DNA from: Odontesthes bonariensis
Taxonomy: Eukaryota > Chordata > Actinopteri > Atheriniformes > Atherinopsidae
NCBI RefSeq assembly: GCF_027942865.1
Contig: NC_134526.1
Span: 7,482,784 to 7,546,783 of the forward strand
DNA length: 64,000 nucleotides
Direction of reading: 5' to 3'
Below the pieces are notes generated by a model, which saw nothing but the letters and a program-made list of their open reading frames with translations, had not been told where the DNA came from and searched no databases. Positions within the stretch are counted from its first letter, which is position 1, and the number at the start of each line of letters is the position of its first letter. Shown piece after piece: positions 47,387-59,671 of this stretch. Made by a program: the position numbers and the translations under genes.

Positions 47387-48087
47387 GAAGGCGGAGATGG
47401 GGCTCAAAGTTGATGCAGTTGATACAGCAGTGGGCGGGTTGGTGGACTGACCCAGAAGCGCCTCGGGGCCAATGCTGCAGCTGATCGGAGTGCGTTTGTG
47501 CATGTACCAAAAACAAAACAAAAAAGATTGTACAGCTTAAATGCAGTAAATAATCTCCTGAGGGAATTTAACTGAGGCATTAAGCGTCTATTCAAACATG
47601 ACTAAGTGGTTAACACTCCGACTTTACCATCTCTCCTCTTTTGTTAAAAATTCATGAGGTTTTCTTGTGCTTTATTCTCTTGTTTTATAGCACCGTTTCT
47701 TTCTTTTACGGGGGAGGGAGGGAGGGAGGGGGGGGGGTAATATATAGATTTAATTATCTGAACTTATTTGGAAACAGTTGCTGTTGTGCTGCCTGTGCAA
47801 GTTTGACTCAAACATTTTATATTTAAATGAGTCAAACTCCATAAGCATATAGAAAATGTGCAACTGCCTCACGGCAAAGCTTGCTTTGTAGAAACCGGCT
47901 CATTTAAAAGAAAAGAAAAAAAAAATCTTAGACACAACTTGTCCTTTTTGAGAAGACTGTAAATATACTGTGTATTTTCTGTAAATATAAACAATGCATC
48001 AGGCGAAGCTGCATTTGGCACTTAAGAGTTGGAGCGAGGGCATTTCCTCCTGATGATGCTGGACTGGTCTGGTTTCAGTTTTGTTTA

Positions 48088-48093
48088 ATTAAA
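48088..48093 (+). terminator. tmub2: tmub2 poly(A) signal (ATTAAA)
   Basis: ATTAAA lies about 700 bp after the tmub2 stop and is followed by a GT-rich stretch (GGCTGTTTGTGGTCTG). It is the best candidate before the opposing atxn7l3 signal. The intervening 3' UTR (47387-48087) has a GGGA/G-rich tract at 47709-47737. Confidence 0.55.
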
Positions 48094-48160
48094 GCATTTC
48101 CAACCAAAGCGGTTTCACTGGCTGTTTGTGGTCTGACGCAGTCTCTGGATATAGTATATG

Positions 48161-48166
48161 TTTATT
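48161..48166 (-). terminator. atxn7l3: atxn7l3 poly(A) signal
   Basis: TTTATT on the plus strand is AATAAA on the atxn7l3 strand. It would give a 3' UTR of about 2.2 kb, in line with the long 3' UTR of vertebrate ATXN7L3. It is about 70 bp from the opposing tmub2 signal. Assigned by position. Confidence 0.5.
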
Positions 48167-50415
48167 TACATACAAACATCAGTATGCATGGCAGTGAAGA
48201 AAAATAACATATGGGTCACATTACGTTCAGATACAAGTGATTCACACATGCACTCGTTTTTTGTGCTCGGTCAAATTATCACAAACACAATACTGCGTCC
48301 TGTTATTGCACTTGCACTGCACACAAATACGCAAAAAAGCCACGAGGGAACTTCAGCGGTCAGCTTCATTCACACGAGGTGGCGGGAGCCTCCAATTGTA
48401 CACATCAAGTCGTTCGAATAACAGTTTGTTTATCAATAGTGCATATTGCAGGATTTTACTGGACAGCATTCACAAGGGCACAGACGATTTTGCAGCAGAA
48501 TCTGCAAACTTGTGAAAAAATGTTTCACTCTGAAAATTTAAGTCCGATTATGACAGAATACACCCGGTGGCTCTGGTCACGGGCCATTTTGAGAACAGTC
48601 ATTAGCACTTCTTGGTCCAACTACATCAAGACACTCCTGACACACATTTGTGATCATCGTCCTCCAAATATGGCCAAATGTACTTCATCTCCAACACCTA
48701 TGGCACAAATTACTCACTGTTGGGGTTTTTTTTGGTGGTGGGACAAATTTAACGGGAAGATGTTCAATTAAAGGAACAAAAAAACTTCCCTTTCGCAAAG
48801 TAAACGAAATGGTCAAACAAACTTGTTCATATGAAGTTTCAAAGAGAAAAGAAACAAACTCACCTGAAATAAAACTTAAGTGCTGCATCTGTAAAGAATT
48901 TGATTCTGAGACAAAAATAAAGACAGAGAAAAGCTTCTCTGCAAGAAGTTCATGGAGTCGACTTTCAAAAAGAGTTAATACGCAAATGAGATTAGACATT
49001 ATTGGTTAGAGGCTCACAAGATGCAGACCCATCATTCCCCATAAGCGCGCAACATTGAACCGACGCCAGCCCGAGGTTCAACGCTCGCAGCAGCAGAACT
49101 CCCCGACAGAAAACTCGGCTGCATCACCCTCTTTACACCAGGTTCCTAACTGCTTGTATTTTGGTAGGTCCCGATACAACACTATCCCCACTTTATAAAC
49201 GGAAAGATAACGTTAGAGGAACCAAAACTTCAGATTTAGGTCAGAAAACCTTTCAGAGTCAACAGACAACAAAGAAATGTCTCAGGAAGTTTTCCGATCA
49301 TAAAAAAAAACACCTTCCTGGAGCGTTCTATGCACTAGGATCTGTTAGCTGGGTCATACTCGGGACGTCACGGATGTACTTTTATGCATGATACCATTTA
49401 TAAGCAGAGAGTGACTTGGAAAAAAAAAAAAAATAAAATGTTAAAATAACGTCGGATTCATGATTCAGTTTACTAAGCGTTCTGTCGATGTGCCCCGAAA
49501 GCCTTCCGGCTGATAAAATACCCAAATCTCCACTTTCACACAAATAATATACACTTCACTATAAAGGCAGTGACAAACTTAAATATCTTATTGATGTAAA
49601 CAAAGTTAAATATCTAAAATGGCACATGTATTTCCACTCAAATGGCATTCTGTGATGCATAGCTATGTGAAAATAAAGATGATACACACGTCCACCACAC
49701 ACACACTCACACTCACACACAAAGTGACGGTCACACTGAATGCAAGTCGGCATCCAGAAACACACACATGCAAATACACACATATACAAAACTGTGCAAT
49801 ACGATGCTAGAATTAAAAAGCCACTGATGACTACTCCAGTAGGTTTGTCGAGTGTTGAACTGAAAGCAGCCACGGTTTCCCTCCCTCCTCAGCGGGAGCA
49901 AACGGGGATCAAAAAGCCACCGACGGCTGCGTGGAGGCTTCAGGAAGATGAATCGGGATATTTAAGGGCCTTTTGTTGCGTCACACGTGGGTTCATGAAA
50001 AGATTAAATACAAATCAGAACTTTTCATACCGAATATCACAAAAAGAAGGAAATCTGATGTTTAGGGCCGTCATGGCGGCGTTCACCTCGTGATGAGCGC
50101 GACAACTTCTTTACAAAGCACTGTGAAGAAGACATTTTGAGGACAGAAGACCCTGTTGTCCAACGTTATTTCTACTGAATCCTAATTTAAGAGAACGATC
50201 GGTTCTTGACGATCAGTTTAAAAGAAATTGATGTTTTACGTGGAAACGTGCCGTTAAGTACCTACAGATAGTGTGACAAGGCAGGAGAAGGAATGTTACT
50301 GGTCAAATCCAAATGATTTAAGGACTGTTAAGTGCAGTTTCATCCCATTCTGCTCGGCTCTGAGAGGAGGGACTTAACCACGGAGGAAAGAGCTGTTCTG
50401 ACAAACAGGCCCATG
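48167..50415 (-). other. atxn7l3: atxn7l3 3' UTR (probable)
   Basis: About 2.2 kb is non-coding and repeat-poor apart from CA-rich runs (about 49687-49790) and an A run (49421-49433). Short frames on both strands are unrecognised. It is assigned to the UTR because no other gene fits and the end signal lies at 48161. Confidence 0.5.
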
Positions 50416-53400
50416 CTAGTTTAAGTCATCATAGATACTTGGAATCGACGGTGCTGAGAGTTTGGGCTTCTTTTTTTTGGTCGATAAACTGATATTACTC
50501 TGAGAGCTGCTGCTGCTGCTGCCGCCTCCAGTCAGACTTCCACTTCCCCCTCCGCTGTTCAAACCCAGAGGGGGCCGTTTCTTCTTCTTGGGCCTCCGAG
50601 AATCTGAATGGTTGGTGCCTGCAGGAGTGACAGAAAAGCATTTATTAACAGTCATTAACACTTTGATAAAAAAAAGATGTTACAGTACAGCTCGCTGAAT
50701 GATCCATCCTTACTGGCTTTAGAGGAGGCGGAGTCAGTGGGGGAAATGTCAGGGGAGTCTTCCCACTGCAGGCGGCTCCTTAAGGTCTGCCCATCTGGAA
50801 TGTCGAAGCTGTCGCTCTCCACAACGGGATCGGCATCGGGCAGCGACGGCCTGTTACATGAAACCCAGACACAGGAACAAAGTTGAGATTTGGTGGACAT
50901 TTTGGAGAGAAAAGACATTCTATAGTGTGGCTTGTTTTTGTACACAAGATTGTTTAACTACCAACAATGATATTTGAATCGTTTAAGAACCTACGGGGTG
51001 TATTAATACACAACAAAGGTGGTATTTTAAGGCCTCTGAAAATAATTGTTAGTGGAATGTAGCTGATGCCAGTTACTCCCACAGATCTGTGTCTCACGCA
51101 GATTTCAGGAGAAACACTGAAAACCCTCTTTGTGCCCTTACGCCACACGATTAAAAAAAATGACAGATAGAAAATGTGGTTGTTCCCGTGATGCAGCACA
51201 CTTTTCATTTATTTGAATCTCTGGCTGGCCGATCAATGAGTAGAGACGGCGTTCTGCAAATGCATGGGAGCTCCTGGCTGCTGCACACAGCACCTCTGGA
51301 TGCCAATCTAAAATCAATTCGTCAGAGATAGAATTTTCTCTGCATCAACAGACATGCATCCCCATCCAGTGAGTAACCAAAAGAGTATTCATACCATTCA
51401 TAACCCTGAACGGAGCTCCGGTGGTGCATCAGCCCTCGATCAATGGCTCTTGAGATGCTTTTATGACTCACAAACCCATTAAGTTGTGACTACAACTGGG
51501 CTTATTCTACAAAGGAAAAAGGAGACTAGCTAAAAATTCAACAAAGTGGAAGCCAAGGAAGAGGAAAGGGTCCGTTTGATTGCCAACACCTTACACAGCG
51601 AAGCCAGACCAGGAGAGATGAACATCCATGAAGGTATCAACTGTGTGACCACAGTTAATATCGGTGTGTAGGACAATCAAACTACAATCAAACGCAGTGA
51701 CAGCAGCATCATACTGCGGGGATGTTTTTCTGTGAAAAAAAAACATCAAAAGCATACAGCCCAATGAAATAAAACAAAAAAGTAATACCCTGATTAACCA
51801 TCGATTTTAAGCTAAATGGGACCACGATGTGAGTAATTACTTTAATGCTTTAACAAAACAGTCCTGAAACGAGTGATTTTTAACCATAAACTCTCCATAA
51901 AACCAGACCTCTATTTGCAACCACAGTAGAACCAATAATTAGACACGGTTAAGGCACTTCCACAATGGCTTCACTCATCGGACCAAAGACGACAACGCAT
52001 CTCTCGTGTTGTATCCGGAAGCCTCGCACCACGAGGGTCACGGCACCGATTCAAACAAGATTTATTTAGGTACACTTTTGAGTGAGGAAGGGGACAGGGC
52101 AGACTCACGCGGACGGCCCCAGGAGGAACACCCTGACGGCCCTCCTCTGTTCGTCCGTGTGCTGGGGACACCGCTGAGACCTGGAGGGACACAACGTGGC
52201 ATTACACATCCCTGACTGACGGGCCCGCCCACACCCACCAAACAGCTTCACACATCACTCAGGGGGCTTTTCTTTATGCTAACATGCCTCCTGCTCCTGA
52301 GAGCAAAAGGAGGTTAGCACAAATGAGAAGCAGCCTCTGTCTGCAGGAGGACGTGGGACGGACACGGAGTGAATTTGGTCGTTGATGGAGTCTACCGTGG
52401 TTTCATTTTAGTAATTATGGGTGCTTCTTTTTGGCTTTTATTTTGGAGAGGAAAAACAAATCAATTACTGAGCCAGAAGAGGTTTACGGGGCGTTGCCAC
52501 TTGTGTACCCGAGTTAGTCCCAGCAAAGAGGATTAATTCTTAAATGTGGAAACTCATTGCATCTCCAGATTTCACTTCTTTTAGTCGGGAAGTTTAATGA
52601 CCATTTTGTTTTTATGTCAGTGTTTATGTATGCTTACACAGTAATTACCTTGTACACATCTTCTTCGTGTGCTCAGAGATCACCCCACATTGCTGTGGAA
52701 ACAAATATTACGGAAATGATCAATCTTTGTAAACAAAGCCGAACAACGTTCCAAAAGACGTTCCTGAGAGTTTCTCACCGTCGTTAACAGGGATCGGACC
52801 TCATCGGGGCCTAAACTTTCATAACTGATGCCAGTGTTGTAGTTGTACTGAAACCAAAGACAAAAGCAGCCGTTGTTAATTCTGCAAAGACCATATAAAG
52901 TTTTCATCATCTTATAGACAACATGAACAAGGAGGATAAGTCACCTTGTAAGGCTCCGAATTGATGTTACTCCCAAGGTCACCTGGAAAAGGAAACAAAA
53001 AAGAAATGTACATGCTTTACAAACTTTCTTTGAATAAAGTTGTGTAAACTGTAAATAAAAATAAAAAAAATAAATCACCCAAAGCCTGTTTACAGCAATA
53101 CGTTATCATCCAACAGGCTACGGTGTTTATTGTTCAGATTTACCTTTCATTAAATAAAGTTAGTGACAAGAATTTGTTATAAAAGATGCATCAACCTAAG
53201 CCGGCGTTGCCCGTGACAACAGGGGGAAACGCCCAACTGCCAGGCTGAAGTCAACATCCTCGCGGCCTGCTGGCACCCCATTCTGCTTCCACGCATCTCA
53301 GGCCTCACAGTATGTTACTTCATAGATTTTGTATTTCTTGTGTAAAGAAAACGCTTTATGGGTCAGCTCTCTGAGCTCCGCAGAGGGCTGATGGAGATCC

Positions 53401-55019
53401 ATTGATTTGGATCAGGTGTGCTGGGGCAGGGAAACATGGCCGAGGGCCTTGAGGACCTGATGTGACGCCAGTTAACCAAATAAGAGCGACATGTTCCCGC
53501 AAGTTGTTGTTTTTTTTTTTTTGTTAAATTAGAGAACGTTTCCACTTTTCATTTGGTCCAACCTTTAGAGATGTTGCAGGTATAAAATTTGTTTTTCATT
53601 CAACTATAAAATGTCTGTGTTTCAGTGTTTGTTGGGTTGTCTTGGCAACCTTTTCCATCACCGCATGCTTTAAATGATTAGAAAAACATTCGGTTTTATT
53701 TCCATTTCACTGGGTCCCAGTATTTTTGGTATCGGGGCTTTTAAACTCCCACATCACAACATAATTAATTAATTTTTCAGGTCGTAACCAAAAGCTTAAA
53801 ACCATTTAAAGCTATAGATAAGAAATCTAACAGCTGCACAGCACATCAACTGTCACGATGCTTATCTTGCTGAGGTTGGCATTACATACAAGCAGGTGTT
53901 TCTCACTGAGAAAACTGTGTGCACAGAATATCCTGAACATCCTGCACCAAGAAAGAGGGTTTCTAGACTGCTTAAGCCTACATCTAACAAAGGCTTAGTC
54001 ATTTACCCACTTCCTGCCCCTGTGGACCCCATCATCTTCTTACCATTTTTGTGTTTTAGAGATTTTGATCTTCTCGGGGAATTTTGATTCTGCAAAAGGA
54101 AAAAAAAAAACAAACATCCATATCAAAATAACCTCATTACAAACAAAAAAAACAAAACAAACAAACTTACTGAAAAAAAGCTAAACTACCTTGTCTGACT
54201 TTCTCTTCTTGGCTGCGGAAGAGCACATCAGAAGTTTAGTATGTGAAAGCAACCCGCACATCTCTGTGGAGCAGAGATTCCACTCAATGACTCACATTTC
54301 TTTTCTGCTCCGTACGACCAGTCATTGTCATTCAGGTCATCATTGTCTTCCTGATCGCTCTCCGACTTGCTCATGTTGTTATTGCTGGCTAGCCTATTAA
54401 GAGCGGAAAACACGATTTAGATTTTCAGAGAAAACTTTCAACAGCAGAGAAATAGGTCCTCGGTCACCGTTACTGACCGACCTGCGGCTGGCGATGCGAC
54501 TGCTGTTGCGCCCCATGCCGAGACATTTCTCCAGGTGAGGAGCAAAGCGAGAAGCCGCGATTAGCCTCTTACAGTTGGGACACTCGCACTCTTTGTTCTT
54601 CCACTGATTGTAAACCTGCCCGAATATGTCCACGCCTGGTTGATCCACAATTTCTGGATGAGTGAAAAAATAAATTAAAAGCCATATAGAGTAAGCAAGC
54701 AGGCTAAAAGACAAAAAAGATCAGAAAAAAACTGTAAGGAAATGGCACCAACCAAACTCTTTCATGCTCTCTTGGTCCGTTTCATCCAAGAAGAAATAGC
54801 CCTGTTTCACAGCACGATGCACCTCGAAACACAGGCCCAAACAGGCATCTTCCACCAGCTCAGAGTAGATGTCATGCACCAAGGCCTGCAAAAGCAAAGA
54901 TATAATGTAGCACCACCTGCAAACTGTGATCAACTGTGAACAAAGAGCTACAGAAAGCAGTGGTTCACCTCCAGCTTGGTGTTGTCTGGGCCTGAGAGGG
55001 GCATATCCTCCATTTTCAT
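50416..55019 (-). CDS. atxn7l3: Ataxin-7-like protein 3, SAGA deubiquitinase module subunit
   Basis: ATXN7L3 (Sgf11 orthologue) works in the nucleus with USP22, ENY2 and ATXN7 to remove ubiquitin from histone H2B. Coding exons (minus): 54969-55019, 54753-54885, 54482-54653, 54296-54393, 54190-54212, 54044-54089, 52945-52982, 52779-52847, 52649-52692, 52109-52180, 50714-50850, 50416-50618, totalling 1,086 bp (361 residues; human is about 347). Phases join throughout. The N-terminal helix for ENY2 binding contains [19 protein letters not shown]. The Sgf11 zinc finger is [20 protein letters not shown] (Cys86, Cys89, His101, Cys105). The SCA7 domain spans [21 protein letters not shown] (Cys212-His232). 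The C-terminus is basic ([11 protein letters not shown]) and ends PSIYDDLN. The donor T/GTGAGT after exon 4 makes Ser where the human protein has Ala. Confidence 0.95.
50851..52108. other. atxn7l3 intron with a possible Tc1 relic
   Basis: Around 51690-51730, AGCAGCATCATACTGCGGGG followed by ATGTTTTTCTGTG resembles the fish Tc1 transposase segment GSIMLWGCFS, but the frame is broken and no inverted ends were found. The rest is non-coding. Confidence 0.35.
52983..54043. other. atxn7l3 intron, no feature seen
   Basis: Non-coding intron sequence with a T run at about 53509-53522. No exons or repeat ends were recognised. Confidence 0.5.
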
Positions 55020-55394
55020 TTGAAAACCTGTGCAGGATATCTTGATAGCGAGATAATGAGATGCTTTCCTGTGGATTAAAAGCATAAAATTATAATCACA
55101 GGATGGTAGCAGTGGTCCACCAGGAGGCAGATTTAAGACAAAATGGGCTAATGAGCCATCAAAGATACAGTTTATGAGTCAATCTGACTTCAAAATACCT
55201 ACTTTTACAATAGTTATTAATTCTTGTTGCAGACCTATCTTCATTCTGTTGAAGAGAAGAAAATATTCAATCTGAAAGTTGGGAGTCTGCCTGGTATCAA
55301 ATCGGATCAAACAATATATTTAAATCATTGTTCAACCTCAGAACTCTGACTCCAACTCTGAAAATACCACTTAAAGCATTATACCCTCATCAAA

Positions 55395-55601
55395 ATGCTG
55401 GATACGTGTATCCCGCAGCAGACTAAGATTGAGGATTACTATCAATGCATTTCAACTGCATCCAAAGAGGCGTCCATTGTTACAGGAGATAAACTGCAAT
55501 GGGATATGTCTTCATCAGCTCCAACAACACTGATGGATAGCTACGTTTTAATCATTAAAAGGCCATTTAAAGAACCCCACAACGTCGAGCGAACCAAACA
55601 G
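55395..55601 (+). other. Unassigned ORF with a PIP-box-like motif, antisense in atxn7l3 intron 1
   Basis: An ATG with A at -3 opens a frame whose residues 9-16 are QTKIEDYY, which fits the PCNA-binding PIP-box pattern Q-x-x-[ILM]-x-x-[FY]-[FY]. The frame runs 69 codons to a possible donor, CAAACAG/GTAAAC (55601/55602), or 79 codons to a stop. I do not recognise the protein. No further exon or promoter was found, so it may be chance. Confidence 0.15.
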
Positions 55602-55844
55602 GTAAACATTTATCCAGAATATAAACGGGGGTAATGACAGTTTAGCTAAATTAATGACAGGTAATGACAGGTTAGCGAAATTAACAGGATACGTCAACTA
55701 ATGTCGCCTTATGTGGTTTGTGTTAACTAGTCTTGTTAGTCTGCTACATTGCTATGACACATAAGCGTTTATGGAACTGAAATAATTAGATAAAAACCGC
55801 TGCAACGTTGACTGTATTTAAATTTCAACACCGTTTCCTCTTAC

Positions 55845-56160
55845 CCAGTCATACCGAAAAGTCAGCCTGTACAAGGCAGTTTCTCTGAGGGAAGCAACAT
55901 GACCGGATCAGTCCGCACACAACACGTTCACGAGAAGCCTGCTGCTAAGCTGCACTCATCGTATATATCACAGATGGACTCTTTCCTGGTTTAAGGTAAT
56001 TGTTATCGCAGGTGTCGGTTAGCTAAACTGACGTTAAGAACCCGCTTGACACCGAGGAGGCCAACTGAGCAAACCGAGACCAACAGAAAAGTACAAACCA
56101 ACTGACTTCCGGTTTCAACCTTCGAAATAAAAGCCGTACTTCCGAGGATAATGCACCACA
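55845..56160 (-). promoter_or_regulatory. atxn7l3: atxn7l3 promoter and 5' non-coding exon (probable)
   Basis: The minus strand carries a perfect ETS consensus, ACCGGAAGT (56105-56113), and a second CGGAAGT (56149-56155), typical of TATA-less housekeeping promoters. A donor, CTGG/GTAAGAG, at 55845/55844 would end a non-coding first exon. An acceptor, AATCCACAG, near 55068 lies upstream of the coding start at 55019. Confidence 0.5.
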
Positions 56161-56444
56161 AGTAAGAAATATTGGAAGCACAAAAGGGAAAGACATTTAT
56201 ACTGCTTATTAAAACGTGAACATGATCTATTTCTTTTTTTTTAATTTAAATAAAGTAGTTATTATGTAATCTTACATAATCTCCATTTGTTTTATTCATG
56301 CCCTTAAGGGGTTAAGACATAATAAATCACAAAGATTTATTGAATAGGTAGTATGGAATAAATGTCCCTGAATATCTGGTGGGAATCCTGTATTTGGCTT
56401 GAACAACAATGAGAACTAGAAAGAGCTGTTCCTGCGAAACAGCT

Positions 56445-58157
56445 GTGAGAATGCATGAGCTGAATTACCTTAATAAAGAAAAATCTTAAAAAGCTAAAAG
56501 ATTTGAACATTTTAAAATTTGAATGGTGTGAAGGATCTGAAATGATCTGAAGGATTTGAAAGGATTTGAAGAATTTGAAGGATTTGAAGGGATTTGAAAG
56601 ATTTGAGGGATTTGAAAGGATTTGAAAGGATTTGAAAAATTTGAAAGGATTTGATGATAAACTTAAGCTAGAAACAATTGAAATGGCTGAAAGTATGCTT
56701 AAATAGTTATATAAAAAAAAAAAAAAAAAAATGTGGTCTTACATGATGGGGATTGAACCCGGGCCACCTGCACGAAAGGCTGGTAGTGTTACCATTAAGC
56801 CATCTCGTTGTGTTACACCTGAAGTGCATTTGACCTACTTAAAGACTACACAGAGAGACACAGAGCTAGCTGCTGCAGCCGCGGGACAAATCTGACTGTC
56901 TTCAAACACGTTTTGTGAGAAAAGTTGAATAGCTAGAAAGATAATTTTAACACCGTTAGAAGCAGAAGGCTTAGAGGAACTTAGCAAAGTAGTTTTACAT
57001 CTGTGGAGTGAACTATATTTAAATCGAAGCAGGTTGAACACACACAACATATATGGAGAGATGAGACGGCCGCCCGCCGATCGCGGGAGAGAAATGACAC
57101 CGAACACTGACTTCAAATACATCTTGTGAGAAAAGTTGAGCAGCTAGAAAAATAATTTTAACACCATTAGAAGCAGAAGGCTTAGAGGAACTTAGCAAAG
57201 TAATTTTACATCTGTGGAGTCAACTATATTTAAATCGAAGCAGTTTGAAACACTTGAAGCTGATTCAAAAATGGCAGATTTCCTCAAAATTTGACAAGTT
57301 ATTCAAGCTTAAAGGCTCATAGTTCAAAATCTGTCCATGTGAGCTCTTTAAGAGTTACATTGGCTGAAAGAGGACAAGTTTTCCTACATTTTAAGGTATA
57401 ATTTGTTTCTCTCAGTTAAACTGTATGAAAGTTACAGTAATTTGTTTGAAAAGTTGAAACTTATCAGCACTGCTGAATGTCTCACTCTAAAATCCAAGAA
57501 GGAACTTCATTTTCATATTTTTTAAACTGTCATATTTCAAAATTGGCTGAATATTTTTAAAAGATGAAACAATTGGTAACAGCTGAATGTCTTATGAACA
57601 TTTTAAAATTTGAATGGTGTCTCTAGGTTAAAGTATGCTGAAGCAGTTACGATTTGAATAGATTTGAAGATTTTGAAGGATTTGAAAGCATTTGAAGATA
57701 AGGATTTGGAGAACTTAATTTTCATATTTTTGAAACTGTCATATTTCAAAATTGGCTGAATATTTTGAAAAGATGAAACAATTGGTAATAGCTGAATGTC
57801 TTATGAACATTTTAAAATTTGAATGGTGTCTCTAGCTGAAAGTATGCTGAACTAGTTAAGATTTGAAAGATTTGAAAGGATTTGAAAGGATTTGAAAAGA
57901 TTTAAAAATTTAACATTAGTTTCAATGGGAAAAAAGTTGAACAAAAAGCTTAATATCTTAAAAAGTTGAAAAGTTACAAACACCAAAAATAATAGCAGGA
58001 AAGAGCTGAATGAGCTGAACATTTTGATACCAAATTTGTTGAAATAGCTCAAAGTATGCTGAAGTAGTTGAATGCCGAAAAACGGCGGAATAATATGGAA
58101 TAATAATAATAAAGAGAAACAGGAACTTAATAGTGAGAATGCTTTATGCATTCTCAC
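56445..58157. repeat. AT-rich element with internal duplications and 11-bp inverted ends
   Basis: GTGAGAATGCA at 56445-56455 is repeated inverted at 58147-58157, and the right end forms a perfect 10-bp hairpin, GTGAGAATGC-TTTAT-GCATTCTCAC. Inside are tandem TTTGAAAGGA-type runs (56535-56652; 57645-57700; 57862-57905) and two pairs of ~140-150 bp direct repeats offset by about 210 bp (56901-57038 with 57112-57249; 57512-57660 with 57721-57870). A tRNA-like segment lies between. The class is unknown. Confidence 0.6.
56738..56811 (-). pseudogene. tRNA-Glu(TTC)-like pseudogene or SINE head
   Basis: On the minus strand the segment has an A-box-like TGGCTTAATGG, the anticodon loop CTTTCGT (anticodon TTC), CAGGTGGCCCGGGTTC as in tRNA-Glu, and a B-box GGTTCAATCCC. 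The anticodon stem has one mismatch and the acceptor stem pairs poorly, so it is not a working tRNA. Confidence 0.55.
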
Positions 58158-59660
58158 AATAAAATGGGAGAATTGAATATGTCCCTTTTCATGTGAACAA
58201 TGGTCAGGGACGTATTTTACCTCCTATTTTATGCGATGTTTAGAAGGATAATCTTTCATTACTGGTAAATAGTGTGAAATAATGTGAAAGCGGGCATGCG
58301 ACTGATTGTTCTCTCATGAAGCACCTACTTTATGTAGATGAATTTTGTGATTTTATGTTCTTCTGCTGCTCCTCTGTGACAATTATTGAGAGACTGTTTA
58401 CAGTGTGGCATGGGTTTTAACATAAAATTGAATTCAAGTAGGCGTTAACATCAGAAGTAAGGAAGATATGATTTCTTCTTCTCTGCCATTTTTTAGGGTC
58501 TACGCCGCCTCTCGCCCAATGACAGCAGGGATAGACTCCAGGCCCCCCGCCACCCTAAATTGGATTAAGCGGGTACAGAAAATGGATGGATACTGTCCAT
58601 TTGTGGCATTGTTACAAAATGGGGAGCTTTCAGAGGCTTACACTGGCTTATGAATACATGAAGCTGTTATTGAAAGCCCCCTCAAAGTTGCAGCTGTCCA
58701 CCTGTTTGCTGCTTAGATTTGTATTTATGTGTAAAGATAATAGCAAGTTGTATCATTTAGTTTCTAATCAGACCTCAACTGAGCTCTGCTACGTTTCAAT
58801 TTAGCAAAGCCATCTTTAATAGGGATGGAATCATACATATCTGGTAAAACACTGCACCTCTGCGGTGATATTTCTGAAGACAAAAGTTACAAAAACCAAC
58901 CTTTGAGGCTCGTTTTGGGGATTTTACTTTGATAACACAGTTCCCTTCCTTTTCTTTGAACTGGAAGGCTTGACTTTTACCATCCTCTCCAGACATCAAT
59001 AAATGAACAGTATAGTCGCTCCTCATCTAGCATCAGTTTGTTGAGTCTGAGTCATTCAGTGAGATCATCACCAGCATTAAGGTGCAGTTAATAAACGATA
59101 AGTAGCTTATTTGGACATGTGAGCACCTCAGACTTTGAGCACTATTCACTGGCTGCTTGTGATTGGAACTTTTCAACCAGATTTTGGGGTGTGGCTGCAG
59201 GGATCTCCCCCTTTCTTGCACTGCTGCAGGAAGAATCCAGGCCCAGAACTAGATGATCTCATAGATAATGGACAGGGTTAAAGTCAGGCATGGTGCAGGC
59301 CTCTCTACTTTCCTTACACTGAACAGGAATTACATTGTGGTGTTGTAAGAAAGGGGCAGTTTCTAACCGGTCAAAAACTGGATTAGCTGGTTTCAATTTG
59401 TTACTTTTAGGTTCTCAAACTAGATGTCAGGCTGCCTGCAGGGGTCGCAGCATATTCTAATTATATAAAGAATACCCTAATAGATGTTTTTGACATACAT
59501 CGTCTTAATTTCAAATGACACAAGTGCATGTTAATACTCCATATACCCAGTATCATTAAAAACCAAGAAGTGTTGATTGTGTATACCACGCACCGATCAC
59601 TGATTCTGTACCATTTCAGAAAAAAAAAAATCTAAAAATACGCTCCTTAAAGATCGTTTT
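58158..59660. other. Spacer between atxn7l3 promoter and ubtf 3' end
   Basis: Non-coding apart from the Rex3-like fragment at 58498-58590. No gene was recognised. Confidence 0.5.
58498..58590 (+). mobile_element. Rex3/RTE-like LINE 3' tail fragment
   Basis: CGCCTCTCGCCCAATGACAG followed by ATAGACTCCAGGCCCCCCGC, GGATTAAGCGGGTACAGAAA and ATGGATGGA closely resembles the conserved 3' end of Rex3/RTE-type elements common in fish. Only about 90 bp remain. Confidence 0.6.
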
Positions 59661-59665
59661 TTGTT

Positions 59666-59671
59666 TTTATT
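59666..59671 (-). terminator. ubtf: Possible ubtf poly(A) signal
   Basis: TTTATT on the plus strand (AATAAA on the ubtf strand) would end a 3' UTR of about 2.6 kb. Several A/T-rich alternatives exist, so this is tentative. Confidence 0.3.

Noticed and set aside
56738-56811. Functional tRNA gene
   Set aside because: Acceptor stem does not pair and the anticodon stem is mismatched, so it is called a pseudogene.
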